NCBI GenBank assembly: GCA_016714165.1
Contig: JADJNU010000001.1
Location: forward strand, 434,001-498,000
Length of the DNA: 64,000 nucleotides
DNA from: Bdellovibrionales bacterium
Lineage (GTDB): Bacteria > Bdellovibrionota > Bdellovibrionia > Bdellovibrionales > UBA1609
Direction: 5' to 3'
Numbering within the stretch: the first letter of the stretch is position 1; each line of letters starts with the position of its first letter. The position numbers and the translations under genes are program-made. The notes under the pieces were generated by a model. That model had not been told where the DNA came from and did no database searches. It saw only the letters and a list, made by a program, of their open reading frames with translations. Shown piece by piece: positions 34,464 to 44,564 of the stretch.

Positions 34464-37400
34464 CAAACTTGGCTTTGCCGGAAAACTGGCACAAACCTTC
34501 GTTCATTCTAAGCTAACCCCCGTCATTGCGATCTTCAGTCTTCTACTTGGGCTGATGGCCGTTTACCTGACCCCAAAAGAGGAAGAACCGCAGATTTCAG
34601 TGCCGATGATTGATATTAGAACAGCCGCTCCGGGGTTCACGGCAGAAGAAGCAGAAAGAAAAGTGACTGAGCCTATCGAGCGCGCGGTATGGGGGCTCGA
34701 TGGTGTTGAGTATGTCTATTCGACCAGCCAACCACACGGAAGTCTTGTGACGGTCCGATTCAAAGTCGGCGAGCCCTTGGAGCCGAGTCTTGTTAAGATT
34801 CATCATAAGCTCATGACGATTCAACATGAGCTCCCAGGCAATGTTTTGCCTCCGCAAGTAAAATCATTTTCAATTGATGATGTTCCCTTTCTTGTTTTAA
34901 CCTTCACTTCTAAAAAAATGGATGAGTTTGAGCTCAGAAGTTCTGTCGCGCCTCTCGCTCGCGAACTATCAAGTACACCGGATCTTTCAAAGGTCGGCCT
35001 TTTAGGTGGACAAAAACGAGCGATTCGAGTCATTGCAGATCCCAAAAAAATGCAAGCCCACGGGGTTTCTCTTTTGGATGTCATGCAGTCGCTTAAAATG
35101 AATGATGCCCTCGCACCTTCCGGTAAAAATTGGAGCGAAAATGAAGTATTCGATGTTGAGGTCGGCGGACGATTGCACTCGGGCCAAGAGGTAGGAAACT
35201 TGGCAATAGGACAGAGAGCTGGGCGAGTCGTCTTCATAAAAAATGTAGCTCAGGTTTTGGACGGACCAGAGGAAATCGTTCGCAGTTCGGTTTTATTAGA
35301 GAAAAATCAAGAGCCCGAGAAAGCTGTTTCAATTGTCTTCTCAAAAAGAAAGGGCACGAATGTCGTGACACTTTCTCGTGAGATCCTTCAGAGGGCCGGT
35401 TCTTTCCTCAAAGAACAGCCGCAGAAAGCTGATCTAAGAATGACAGTCGTCAGAGACTACGGTTCGACTGCCGCTGATAAGTCAAACGAGCTGATTGAGC
35501 ATTTGCTGCTAGCAACCTTATCAGTTTCAGTTTTGATTGCGCTATTTATGGGTATTCGCGCCTCCCTTGTCGTGGCAATCGCAATTCCGGTAACGCTCGC
35601 GTTAACACTCGCAATCTATTACTTTATGGGTTACACGCTCAATCGCGTGACTCTCTTTGCGCTGATATTCTCGATTGGTATTTTGGTCGACGATGCCATT
35701 GTCGTTGTTGAAAATATCGAACGCCACCTGAAAGAAAACATTAAAGATGGCCTAGTAAAGGCCACAATCAAGGCTGTGAACGAAGTTGGAAACCCAACAA
35801 TCCTTGCTACATTTACGGTTATTGCTGCGATCCTGCCGATGGCATTTGTGAGAGGTCTTATGGGGCCGTATATGAAGCCAATTCCGATCGGGGCGAGCTT
35901 TGCAATGTTGTTATCTTTATTTGTCGCCTTTGTCGTGACGCCTTGGGCTGCGATAAAGCTCTTAAAGGCCAATCGCCATAGCGATGCAAGCTCAACCCCC
36001 AAAGTGAGTCGTCTGGATCAGCTCTATCAAAAGGTCATGGAAGCGCTGCTCGGATCAAAGAAGCAGGCGCTTCTGTTTGGGGCATTTTCAGTCATTTTAC
36101 TTTTAGCTGCCATGAGTTTGGTCTACTTCAAGTCTGTTAAGGTAAAAATGTTACCCTTCGACAATAAGCAGGAGTTTCAAGTCTTGATTGATTACCCAGT
36201 GACGACACCGCTCTTGGTGGGTAAGCAGTGGTCAACAGATCTTGCTCGTGAGATTCTTAAGAACAAAGAAGTTGAATCAGTACAAGTTTTTGCGGGCGAA
36301 GCTTCTCCCTATTCATTTTCTGGAATGGTTAAACACACTTTTCTAAGAAGTGCTGACTACCAAAATGATCTGCAAATTGTTTTGAGTGAAAAAGGAAAGC
36401 GGAAAGATTCTAGCCACAAAATTATTGAGAGCTTGCGTCCTCTTATCAAAAAGTTCGGCAGCGACAAAGGAGCTATCATCAAGGTCCTCGAAATTCCTCC
36501 TGGTCCTCCAGTGCTTGCGACAATGATGGCCGAGGTCTATGGACCTGATGCTAAGACGCGCGAAAGGGTCACAAAGGAAATCGAATCTGTTTTCGCTTCT
36601 GAGCCAAGTGTTGTTGATCTTGACACGACTTTGAGATTGGGGCGACCTCGGAAGGTTTATGAGTATGATCAAGTGCAAGGTGGCCTTTTAGGGACAAGGT
36701 CGAATGAGCTGATGGAATTGGGACGCTTGGTATTTTCGGAAACTTCGGTTACAACTTTGGCGAATGTGAATTCACCTGAAGATGTGGACATTGATCTATC
36801 TTTGAAGCAAGAGGCCCGTTCGGGTGAGCAGGCCTTTGTGGGTCTTCGCGTCCCTTCATTTGAAACCGGAACAGTCGAGGCCGATAAAGTTTTGAAATCG
36901 GCGAGGGAGGAGGCAACCATTTCCCTGTTTCGAAAGAATTTGAAGCCCGTTTCTTATGTGATGAGCGAGCTATCTGGGAGCGAAGAAGCCCCGGTCTACG
37001 GTATTTTGAAACTTGCCTCGAAAATCAAATATCCACTGCAAACTGCGGAAGTTCCCTGGAATACTGTTGCACCCGTGGTCAAATGGGACGGGGAGTGGTT
37101 CATCACCTATGAAGTGTTTAGAGATCTTGGCGGGGCCTTTGCGGTGGTCATGGTTTTGATTTACATTTTAGTGCTTGGTTGGTTCAGAAGCTTTACCGTT
37201 CCATTGGTCATCATGGCTCCGATACCAATTAGTCTTATCGGTATTCTGCCTGGGCACGCCATTTTGGGATCATATTTTACGGCCACGTCGATGATCGGTT
37301 TCATTGCGGGTGCCGGAATTATTGTGCGTAACTCGATTATTCTAGTTGACTTCATAGAACATCAGTTGGGCCTTGGCATGAATCTAAAGGAGGCCGTAGT

Positions 37401-37735
37401 GAGTGCTGGCGTATTGAGATTCCGTCCAATGCTGCTGACTGCGGCCGCCGTTGTCGTAGGCAGTTCAGTCATGCTTGCCGATCCAATTTTTCAGGGTTTG
37501 GCTATCAGTCTCATTTTTGGTGAGGTTGCCGCCTACCATATTAAGTCGTTTTGCTGTTCCCATTCTCTACTACTGGTTTGTCGGAAAAGCAGAGTCTGGA
37601 GTTCTCCAGACAAACCTGAATGCTGCGGTGACGAAGTCTCATCGCTATGATCCTATGATCAACCAGGCCTATGTGAGGTTTGCAGCGCACCATGGTATGC
37701 CAGATAAATTTTACATATCAAATATAAACCTGTGA
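34453..37735 (+). CDS. RND efflux transporter (frameshift near 37534)
   Basis: An inner-membrane proton-driven pump of about 1090 residues with 12 helices in two homologous halves. TM4 has the proton-relay pair in FSIGILVDDAIVVVENIERH. The periplasmic porter regions lie at roughly 40-330 and 570-880. The C-terminus goes off frame at EVAAYHIK. Dropping the T at 37534 gives EVAATILSRFAVPILYYWF, the normal TM12, and the stop at 37735. No periplasmic adaptor gene lies in the operon, which is unusual for this class. The substrate is probably whatever the upstream ArsR senses. Confidence 0.9.
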
Positions 37736-37799
37736 GCATTTTTACGAGTAAAGTAAATTGAAACTCGAACAACATAAATGAGATTAAGGGAATTAGAAG

Positions 37800-38162
37800 A
37801 TGAAGAGTATATTTTTAATCCTATGTTTATTAAGTACTACTGTTTATGCCGATTCGCTTGGTGATGCTGAAGTAATTAGAATTTTAATCTGTCAAGGTGT
37901 AATCAAGTGTGGTGGCAATAGCCGCTCTGGTGGCCCTTGTTACAGCGGCCACGGCGGTCCACTTTACAGCGGCCACGGGGGCGCCTGTTACAGCGGCCAC
38001 GGCGGTCCACTTTATAGCGGCCACGGTGGACGCCTGTATGAAGGCTATGGTGGCCCACTTTACAGAGGTTATGGCGGCGATTGTTATAGTGGTTATGGTG
38101 GTGCCTGCTATGGGTACTCAAATACTGAACTGCCCTTAAGGTGTTTAGCTCTGTGTAAGTAA
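37800..38162 (+). CDS. Small secreted Gly/Tyr/Cys repeat protein
   Basis: A 120-residue exported protein with signal peptide MKSIFLILCLLSTTVYA. Residues 44-107 are eight tandem 8-residue repeats of the form GG-x-(C/L)-Y-(S/E/R)-G-(H/Y), such as GGPLYSGH. Cys and Leu alternate at position 4, and His gives way to Tyr at position 8 in the second half. The C-terminus has two more Cys. The nucleotide repeat is 24 bp and clearly richer in GC than the flanks. I recognise no family. A surface, matrix or metal-binding role (His/Cys) is only a guess. Confidence 0.75.
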   Translation: MKSIFLILCLLSTTVYADSLGDAEVIRILICQGVIKCGGNSRSGGPCYSGHGGPLYSGHGGACYSGHGGPLYSGHGGRLYEGYGGPLYRGYGGDCYSGYGGACYGYSNTELPLRCLALCK

Positions 38163-38282
38163 ACTCATCCTTGGAGGTTGGAACAACAATCAAGCAGGCC
38201 AATTTAGAGAGTACCAGATCATTGATCGAGGACAGATTTTCAGGCGTCCTTGTGGGGCGGAATCTTCCTCAGCTCTTTGGTT

Positions 38283-38990
38283 TTATTTCCATTTAGGGTT
38301 GCTATAGGCGGCTATACAAATTGAGTTGGCATCTAAGTTCACCTTCTTTGCTTCTTGAAAAGTCCGAGTCCACTCAGGAGGTTTGAATCGAGTGCTATGC
38401 TTAAAGAGATAGTAATTGTAGGCCGTATTTGGGAGAGAGTTTTTTTCAGTTCCAGAGCGAAGGAGAGAAAGCGACTTTTTCGCTTTCTTCCAAAGTTCGG
38501 GGGATTTAGGACAAAGAAAATTCGTGTAGCTTGATTCCTGGTAAATATTCAGCGAAGAAGCAAACTGGTCCCGCTCAAAAACGACTTGCCGGATCTGGCC
38601 GCGTCTTTTCTCAATTCGTCTGAGAATAACTTCTGCAATCGTTCGGAGAGCGAGGTCCTCTTGTTCTGGGCAATTGGCTGCAAGAGTTTCAGCATAAATA
38701 AGGCGAGCCAGGATTTCTTCGTCATCAAGAGCTGATTGATCAAATAACTGAGTATATCCCTGATACTTGTATTCGTTCCGAGAATTGTTTTTCTGATAAG
38801 TCTTTATTTTCTCAAGGTCAGAATTTTCATCGAAACATTTGGGTAAAGAGTCGTTTGTTGATTGCACAGGACCGGAACTCGCTTTCTTTCCCGTTGCAAT
38901 CACTTCCGCATGCAGAGGAGAAAAATGAAACATGACACAGATCAACACTACAGTCACCATTATAGATTTAACCATGGCCTTCCCAATCAT
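38283..38990 (-). CDS. SleB/CwlJ-like cell-wall hydrolase
   Basis: An exported protein of about 235 residues with a signal sequence ending near SPLHA. The central part (about residues 88-205) matches the Hydrolase_2 family: ILARLIYAETLAANCPEQED with the catalytic Glu, then EVILRRIEKRRGQIRQVVFE and QFASSLN. These lytic transglycosylase-like enzymes cut peptidoglycan. ATG 38990 is chosen; TTG 38996 and ATG 38975 are alternatives. It lies downstream of the VWA gene on the same strand but separated by about 100 bases. Confidence 0.75.
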   Translation of the reverse strand: MIGKAMVKSIMVTVVLICVMFHFSPLHAEVIATGKKASSGPVQSTNDSLPKCFDENSDLEKIKTYQKNNSRNEYKYQGYTQLFDQSALDDEEILARLIYAETLAANCPEQEDLALRTIAEVILRRIEKRRGQIRQVVFERDQFASSLNIYQESSYTNFLCPKSPELWKKAKKSLSLLRSGTEKNSLPNTAYNYYLFKHSTRFKPPEWTRTFQEAKKVNLDANSICIAAYSNPKWK

Positions 38991-39091
38991 TTTCAATTTT
39001 CTTTATCTTCGGCATGAACGTCGATGGAGACAAGACAATACTCCTGTCGCTCGATGAAAGCCCTGGTTTTAGCCGATTTTTTTACGCTCTA

Positions 39092-40933
39092 CTACAGCTG
39101 TGAATTGAGCAGACTTGCAATGCGGCTCTTGACGTCTTTGGGTGTGACTCGGAATGCATCTCCGCCGGTGCTTCGAGCTGTCATAATCAATTCCTCCATC
39201 AAACCTTCATCCGCCTCCATTCCCAAAATATACATGGGAATTCTAAGCTCAGCCGCGATTTTTTTGATTTGTGCCTGATCGAGCCTGTCGTCTCTCGATG
39301 CGCCATCAGTCAGAACAATCAGAACAGTTTTATCCTGTTTGTGCTTCTCTTCTTGCTCGAGCAAGTCATGAAGGGCAACCGCAATACCATCAAACATGGC
39401 GGTTCCACCCTCAGTCTTTAAAACTCTGGCCAATCCAATAAAGCTCATTTTTTGTTTGTTCAAAAATGCTTCGATCGGAAGTGCTCTGGTGACTCGATCG
39501 TCAAATAATATAAGTCCCACTCGGTTTTCGGGGCGAATAAACTCAGCTCCAATAATCAAGGATTCAATGACCATCTCAATCCTGTTATATTGGTTCATAG
39601 ATCCGCTAATATCACCCAGAAAGACTGCGTTCACAGGGCGACCGGAGGTTTTTTCCCGTTTCCAAATTTTTTGCATGGCAATAAGATTTTTTCCGCTCAC
39701 ATGACTACCGGAGACATAGTCCGGTCTGCCAAAGAATCCCATTTCACGAGCCATTTGTTTTGCGTCTGCACTTTGTTCAGCAAAGTGAGCAAAGTCTTTC
39801 AGGATTTCCATTTTTTTCTGGTCGAGATCGCTTGAGGCATAGAGGGGATTTTCATGAGGTTCTCCAAATGGAAGGAATAAGAATTTGTCCCGAAGATCAG
39901 CTGAATTAATGAAGGTCTGATACTCCATCACCATCGCATCCAGAGACTCTCCGCCCTTTACGGCCTCACGCATTTGTAAGGTCGATTCATAAATTAATGG
40001 GACACCATCCTGAAATTTTCGGAAGGCATCAGTGACCAAAGGACTTGAAAAATCGGTTTGGCTTTGAGCGGCCAAAGTCTCTAAAACGGTCGCCAAGAAA
40101 TTTAATCCGGTCGAACTTGAATAGGGGTTTGTATATCCCATTTTAATTTTACCGCTATTGACGGCATCAACAAGATTTGCCACCGAGAATTGAGCTGTAT
40201 CGACATTATTATTAATTAGTCGGAGTTTTTCCTTTGAAATCACGATTCCGGCTACATTCTGGACTAAACTATCGCTGATTTTAGTCAGAGGCACACCTCT
40301 TGCCTCTGCCATCCTTACCCACAAGCTATTGGAGGGCGAGAAGGCTTCAACAGAATAGGCCTCGTCCGGTTTGAGCTGTTGCTGCACCAGGAACTGATAG
40401 GCTGTTCCAGAATCAATTCGGCGAATCGCTATCTTTCCAGCTTTATTTGGAAGTTCATTGTAGAGGCGTGCCATTTGGTTCAGCCAATTGTCGCGGCCTT
40501 TGTCTGTTGATTTTTCGGTAGATGAAAAAATCTCCACCGTTATGGTGTGGTCGCCGGTGTCCGGCAGAACAGGAACTGCGAATGTGTCAATATCAGGAAT
40601 GGAGAAACTCAAATCCGATTGGATTTCATAGCCGTCCTCTGAAGTGGCTGATGGAGATCTATCATCCTTCATTCCGCCCCCTGTGAAGTGAATTTCTCCG
40701 CTGAATTTCCGTTCCTTGAGATTTTTTAGGTTGAGTCGCCCGACTTGAGCGCTGAGGTTGGCGAGTCTTTGCTCTCGGCTATTTCCAGAGATTTCTTCTT
40801 TTTTTTCCTGATCTGATTGTCCCCACGGCCACCAGCCAGCAAAAGAGGGGGCCGTCACTCCCATAAAAACTGCCATGAAAGCGGCGTAAATGAAAGCCAT
40901 GAAATTCGAATTGGAGTTGGATGAATTGTGCAT
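39092..40933 (-). CDS. Substrate-binding-like protein fused to a VWA domain
   Basis: A 613-residue exported protein with an N-terminal signal sequence ending near APSFA. Residues of about 110-410 look like a periplasmic solute-binding fold (TVEIFSSTEKS, GTAYQFLVQQQ, MGYTNPYSSSTGLNFLAT). Residues of about 430-610 are a von Willebrand A domain with a full MIDAS site: DISGS, Thr in TEGGTAMFDG and Asp in LTDGASRDD. No transporter is adjacent. It follows a TAXI-type binding protein after 19 bases, so both are in one operon. It may be a surface receptor or sensor rather than part of a transporter. Confidence 0.82.
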   Translation of the reverse strand: MHNSSNSNSNFMAFIYAAFMAVFMGVTAPSFAGWWPWGQSDQEKKEEISGNSREQRLANLSAQVGRLNLKNLKERKFSGEIHFTGGGMKDDRSPSATSEDGYEIQSDLSFSIPDIDTFAVPVLPDTGDHTITVEIFSSTEKSTDKGRDNWLNQMARLYNELPNKAGKIAIRRIDSGTAYQFLVQQQLKPDEAYSVEAFSPSNSLWVRMAEARGVPLTKISDSLVQNVAGIVISKEKLRLINNNVDTAQFSVANLVDAVNSGKIKMGYTNPYSSSTGLNFLATVLETLAAQSQTDFSSPLVTDAFRKFQDGVPLIYESTLQMREAVKGGESLDAMVMEYQTFINSADLRDKFLFLPFGEPHENPLYASSDLDQKKMEILKDFAHFAEQSADAKQMAREMGFFGRPDYVSGSHVSGKNLIAMQKIWKREKTSGRPVNAVFLGDISGSMNQYNRIEMVIESLIIGAEFIRPENRVGLILFDDRVTRALPIEAFLNKQKMSFIGLARVLKTEGGTAMFDGIAVALHDLLEQEEKHKQDKTVLIVLTDGASRDDRLDQAQIKKIAAELRIPMYILGMEADEGLMEELIMTARSTGGDAFRVTPKDVKSRIASLLNSQL

Positions 40934-40952
40934 TTGAATCGGCCCCTTTTGT

Positions 40953-42020
40953 TTAATTCTGCTCTGGAAGTACTGTGACAGGGATGTCTTTGAACTGAGA
41001 ATCTAGCTGGCTGAAATTGCCCTGTTTTGTGCCAATTTTCTCTAAGGTGCTTTGCCAACGTTGAGCAGCTCCAGGACGCTGGCCCTCTTTGAGGTGAGTG
41101 ATCATGTCCTTTTCCCATTCGCTATTGACAACAAGATCAGCTGACAATTTTAAAGTTGTCTTTGCAGTCCGTGTCCAGGAAAGGTTTCGGAGACTCTCGT
41201 AAATTTTGTCGCCATCGGCTGGAGAAATCTCGTCATAAGGCACAAAGTCATAAACCCTTTCTCCGCTGTCTTTCAAGTCATTGAATTTCCAATCATCGAT
41301 GTCCGCAAGATTCAATTTTCCACTTACATCAGGAGGAAGATCAGCCAGGTACTTGTAGGGAGCTCTGGTTACAAAAAATGCACAGGCCTTGTTGTCAAGA
41401 GCTGCGCGAATTGAATTTTGGGTTGCATCAAATTTGATATTTCCAGCAGAATCCAAAGTTGGTTCAACGGGAGTGGCGTCGATCTTTCCGTATGCAGATG
41501 GGTAGAACGCCTTTAAATTTTCAAGAGTCATGGCTCCACCGCTCTGAAGTGAACCAACAAAAACGGTTCCCTGGCCCTTTTGCGATAGACTCTCTAGGTC
41601 AGCGAAGGACTTAACTCCGAGATCACGATGGCAAACCAGATGGGCATGCTCCTCGTAGGCCCTGGAGGCAATTCTCAGGTCAATAGGGTTGTCCGCAGAG
41701 TTCGATCTAAACCAGGCTGTTGCATCATGCTGAATAACAGCAACGTCACATTTGTTACTGTTAATGGCTTCAATGTTTTCCTTTGATCCCGAGGTCGAGT
41801 AAATTTCCACATCAAAAGTCTTATTGCCGCCCGATGCTTCGAGCATGTGCTTTAAGTACTTACCCACCTTTATGTATGTGCCGCTCTTGCCTCCACCACA
41901 GACCCGCACTTTCACTTTCTCACCATTTTCTGCTGCAGCAGATGAGTTTGGCGAGCTTGCCAGGAATACTGCGAGTGATAAGACCGTAGATAGAAGACTC
42001 AATTTATATCGGGTTTGCAT
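40953..42020 (-). CDS. TAXI-family periplasmic solute-binding protein
   Basis: A 355-residue protein with a signal peptide ending near SSAAA. The family start VRVCGGGKSGTYIKVGKYLK, the STSGSKENIEAINSNKCDVAVIQ segment and LVCHRDLGVKSFADLE are typical of TAXI proteins, the binding component of some TRAP transporters. No TRAP membrane subunits are present in the window. It is first in the operon with the VWA protein. Confidence 0.85.
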   Translation of the reverse strand: MQTRYKLSLLSTVLSLAVFLASSPNSSAAAENGEKVKVRVCGGGKSGTYIKVGKYLKHMLEASGGNKTFDVEIYSTSGSKENIEAINSNKCDVAVIQHDATAWFRSNSADNPIDLRIASRAYEEHAHLVCHRDLGVKSFADLESLSQKGQGTVFVGSLQSGGAMTLENLKAFYPSAYGKIDATPVEPTLDSAGNIKFDATQNSIRAALDNKACAFFVTRAPYKYLADLPPDVSGKLNLADIDDWKFNDLKDSGERVYDFVPYDEISPADGDKIYESLRNLSWTRTAKTTLKLSADLVVNSEWEKDMITHLKEGQRPGAAQRWQSTLEKIGTKQGNFSQLDSQFKDIPVTVLPEQN

Positions 42021-42257
42021 CTGGAAGATCCTCCAATTTGTACTTTTAGATAATGACTTCGGAAGGCTACCCTAGCAATTGTTGCGCCAATCTTATGAGA
42101 CTCCCGTGGAAATCAAAATCTCTGAAACTCCTGAAGAATCTGATTTCCTTGGAATCGGTGGGACAGAAGAAGAGTGAAAGATAGTGAGTGTTTTGTAAAA
42201 TTGATGAAGATATTTCGCGAGGAGTCCGTCTCTTGTTTTCTGCTTTGAAAGAGAATT

Positions 42258-42301
42258 GATGGCATGCTGCATTAAGTTGGAGACTCCTACTTCATGCCAT
42301 C
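42258..42301. repeat. Inverted repeat in an otherwise empty gap
   Basis: Perfect 9-bp arms GATGGCATG (42258-42266) and CATGCCATC (42293-42301) enclose 26 bases. The 42.02-42.41 kb gap holds nothing else I can support. No T-run follows on either side, so it could be an operator or an RNA structure as easily as a terminator. Confidence 0.5.
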
Positions 42302-42406
42302 ATTCATAACGATAATGATCAGCCGAGACATTAAAACTTGCGAGCGAGGGTTTTGCAAGGACCTCTCACCTTGCTTGACGATTCTCGATCGAAATGATTT
42401 TAAACT

Positions 42407-42859
42407 CTACAGCTCATTGACGAACTTGAGCGTTTCGCCGTCAGGTTTTTCGAGACTGAGTTCGATGAGTCCTGCCGGAAGGTCATGGCACAGTCGAGTT
42501 CTGTGATCGCTTACGGTGATCCTCTCAACTCCCGCATCTGTTACTCTTTCGCCGTGATAGGTATTAGATCCGCAACTGGTAGACGAATACCTGAGTCTGT
42601 AGTAAGTCTCGTTAGGAAAAACAACCCTCTCACAATTGCCGTCGATTCGATTGTTCGTCACTGCAAACGACCGAGTCATCTCAGCTTCATCGAGAACGAG
42701 CTCTCGATAAATAGAACAGTGAGGATTGGGTTTTCCCACTGAATCGATGGGAACCATTTTGAATACACCAGGAGTGAGCCGAATTTCTGGTGGTGGTTTT
42801 GCGAGCGCCCCAAATGCAGTAAAGATGGCAACTAAAAATACGCTTTTCAGATAACTCAT
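42407..42859 (-). CDS. Secreted protein of unknown function
   Basis: A 150-residue exported protein. The ATG at 42859 is preferred because GGGGGA lies just upstream and it gives a standard signal peptide (MSYLKSVFLVAIFTAFGALA). The mature part has five Cys (HCSIY, NCERV, TSCGS, RLCHD regions) and is beta-rich. No known family is recognised. Confidence 0.6.
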   Translation of the reverse strand: MSYLKSVFLVAIFTAFGALAKPPPEIRLTPGVFKMVPIDSVGKPNPHCSIYRELVLDEAEMTRSFAVTNNRIDGNCERVVFPNETYYRLRYSSTSCGSNTYHGERVTDAGVERITVSDHRTRLCHDLPAGLIELSLEKPDGETLKFVNEL

Positions 42860-43150
42860 ATAATCCCCCAAGAATAGGTTTTTGGACTCTCCATTGAGTC
42901 CGAAAGACAAGCTTCAAGTTGATGTTAATAAAAGGCAAGTTTGAGAGGGGCGATGTAATGTTTTCATTAATGAGGTGCCTGTCTGCTCCTTCGTCTGGAA
43001 AAAGAGTCTTGGGTAATTTTAGCTCACTTCTACAGGCGAAAATAATTCAACCAGTAATCAAAATACTTAAACTAGATTTTACAAGCATACAGGTGATAGT
43101 ATGCCGGTCGGTTCGGCCGTTCATTGCAACAATTTTTGTAGAGGTGGAGC

Positions 43151-43507
43151 ATGAAGTGTTTAGTTCTTGTGTTGTCTGTGATGTTTTCGGTTTCATTTGC
43201 CTTTGCTGAGCTTGAAACGGTTAAGGGAGCCAAGCAAGACATCAAAGCTCTAAAAAATGAGATGTTGGTCAAACTCAATGATGTTGAGAAAGAGATTGAA
43301 GAATTGCGAGCGAAAGTGAAGGAGAAAGGCAATCAAACTCTCGAAGAAACCATCAAAGAACTCGAAGAGAAGCGCACCGGAATCCGTGCCGAGGTGGATT
43401 CCTTGAAACAGGATGCGAGTACCAATTTGAAGACTTTGAGAAAGAAACTCGGGGATGCTTTAGATTCCCTTCATGCCAAGGCCAAAAAAGCTCTCCAACA
43501 AGATTAG
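43151..43507 (+). CDS. Exported coiled-coil protein
   Basis: A 118-residue protein with a clear signal peptide (MKCLVLVLSVMFSVSFAFA). The mature part is nearly all charged heptad repeats (KNEMLVKLNDVEKEIEELRA) and so a periplasmic coiled coil, Lys-rich at the C-terminus. GGTGGAGC lies upstream of the ATG. No specific family is recognised; it resembles small Lpp/apolipoprotein-like helical proteins only in general character, and it has no lipobox. Confidence 0.7.
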   Translation: MKCLVLVLSVMFSVSFAFAELETVKGAKQDIKALKNEMLVKLNDVEKEIEELRAKVKEKGNQTLEETIKELEEKRTGIRAEVDSLKQDASTNLKTLRKKLGDALDSLHAKAKKALQQD

Positions 43508-43574
43508 CCGGTGGCCCTATCTCTTCTCGTTTTGTTCCTGCTCCTGTTTTGGTTCGCCGAGCGAGTTTCTCAGC

Positions 43575-44489
43575 TTATAAGAGTTTAACTGGGGGATTAA
43601 AGTGATCCATCAGTTTAGTCTTAAAGGCCGCGTGGACTCCTGACTTCTCAGATCCAACCCTCTCTAATAACCAAATATAATCAATCATTTTGTTTGAGCT
43701 GGGTCGAATAATTTTGAGCCCCTTTCGTGTTTCAGGAGAAGCCACAAGATATTTTGGGACAACCCCAATTCCAGCTCCCTCTCGAACAAGGGAGACGACC
43801 ATTTCGGCTGTTGAAGCAAAGACACGAACGGGAATTTTTTTGGGACGTCTGTTGAAGTGAATATCGAGCCAGCGACGGATGGGCTGATGATTGAAATAGT
43901 AATCAATAATAGAAGTATTTAGGATTTGTTCGAAAGTGGGATTTTCGGGAAATATGTTGACCGAGGAAATGAGAACCAACTCTTCCTGGCAAAGGGCCTG
44001 GGAGCGAACAGTCTTCTTTTCAATAGAAGGGAAAATTGAGAGACTGAGATCGATACGACCGCGATTTAAGAGCTGATTCAAGCACGAAGGAGAGTCAAAG
44101 ACCATTTTTATATTAGCCTCTGGAAATTCCTGAATAAAATCCTTGAGTAAACCGGTCAGTTTCGATTTTGCAAACTCAAGGTAGGCGCCAATTCGGAGCA
44201 TGCCAGAAACCTCAATTTCACGGCCTCTGATTTGTCTTAAGGTTTGAAGGATTGCGGATTGCGATCGTCCAAACTCCTGATAAATATTTAGGCCGTCTTT
44301 TGTGGGGATCAGTTTTCTTCCTCTTCGATCAAATAGAGAAATTCCAAGTGAGTGTTCCAGACTCGTTATGGTCTGACTTAATGCGGAAGGTGTGACGTGC
44401 AGGGTCTCGGAGGCGCGTTGGTAGTTGCCCGATTCTATCACTTGGCAAAAGATCGAAATTTTGTTGAAATCAATATTATTAAGTTTCAC
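43575..44489 (-). CDS. LysR-family regulator divergent from the folate operon
   Basis: A 304-residue LysR regulator. The N-terminal winged helix contains FCQVIESGNYQRASETLHVT and PSALSQTITSLEHSLGISLF. The effector domain starts around residue 90. It is divergent from the CADD-folate operon, with 75 bp between start codons. LysR proteins usually control the adjacent divergent genes, so folate or pABA supply is the likely signal (inference). Confidence 0.88.
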   Translation of the reverse strand: MKLNNIDFNKISIFCQVIESGNYQRASETLHVTPSALSQTITSLEHSLGISLFDRRGRKLIPTKDGLNIYQEFGRSQSAILQTLRQIRGREIEVSGMLRIGAYLEFAKSKLTGLLKDFIQEFPEANIKMVFDSPSCLNQLLNRGRIDLSLSIFPSIEKKTVRSQALCQEELVLISSVNIFPENPTFEQILNTSIIDYYFNHQPIRRWLDIHFNRRPKKIPVRVFASTAEMVVSLVREGAGIGVVPKYLVASPETRKGLKIIRPSSNKMIDYIWLLERVGSEKSGVHAAFKTKLMDHFNPPVKLL

Positions 44490-44564
44490 TAAACGATTGA
44501 ATTAGTATATTGAGATTACCTTATCAAGTGAATTTGTTAGAATCCCTCTGATCTAGGAGGACTT

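Noticed and set aside
37929..38120. Regular 24-bp repeats that could be taken for a CRISPR array
   Set aside because: The repeats are contiguous, without unique spacers, and keep one reading frame through a signal-peptide-bearing ORF, so they are a coding repeat.
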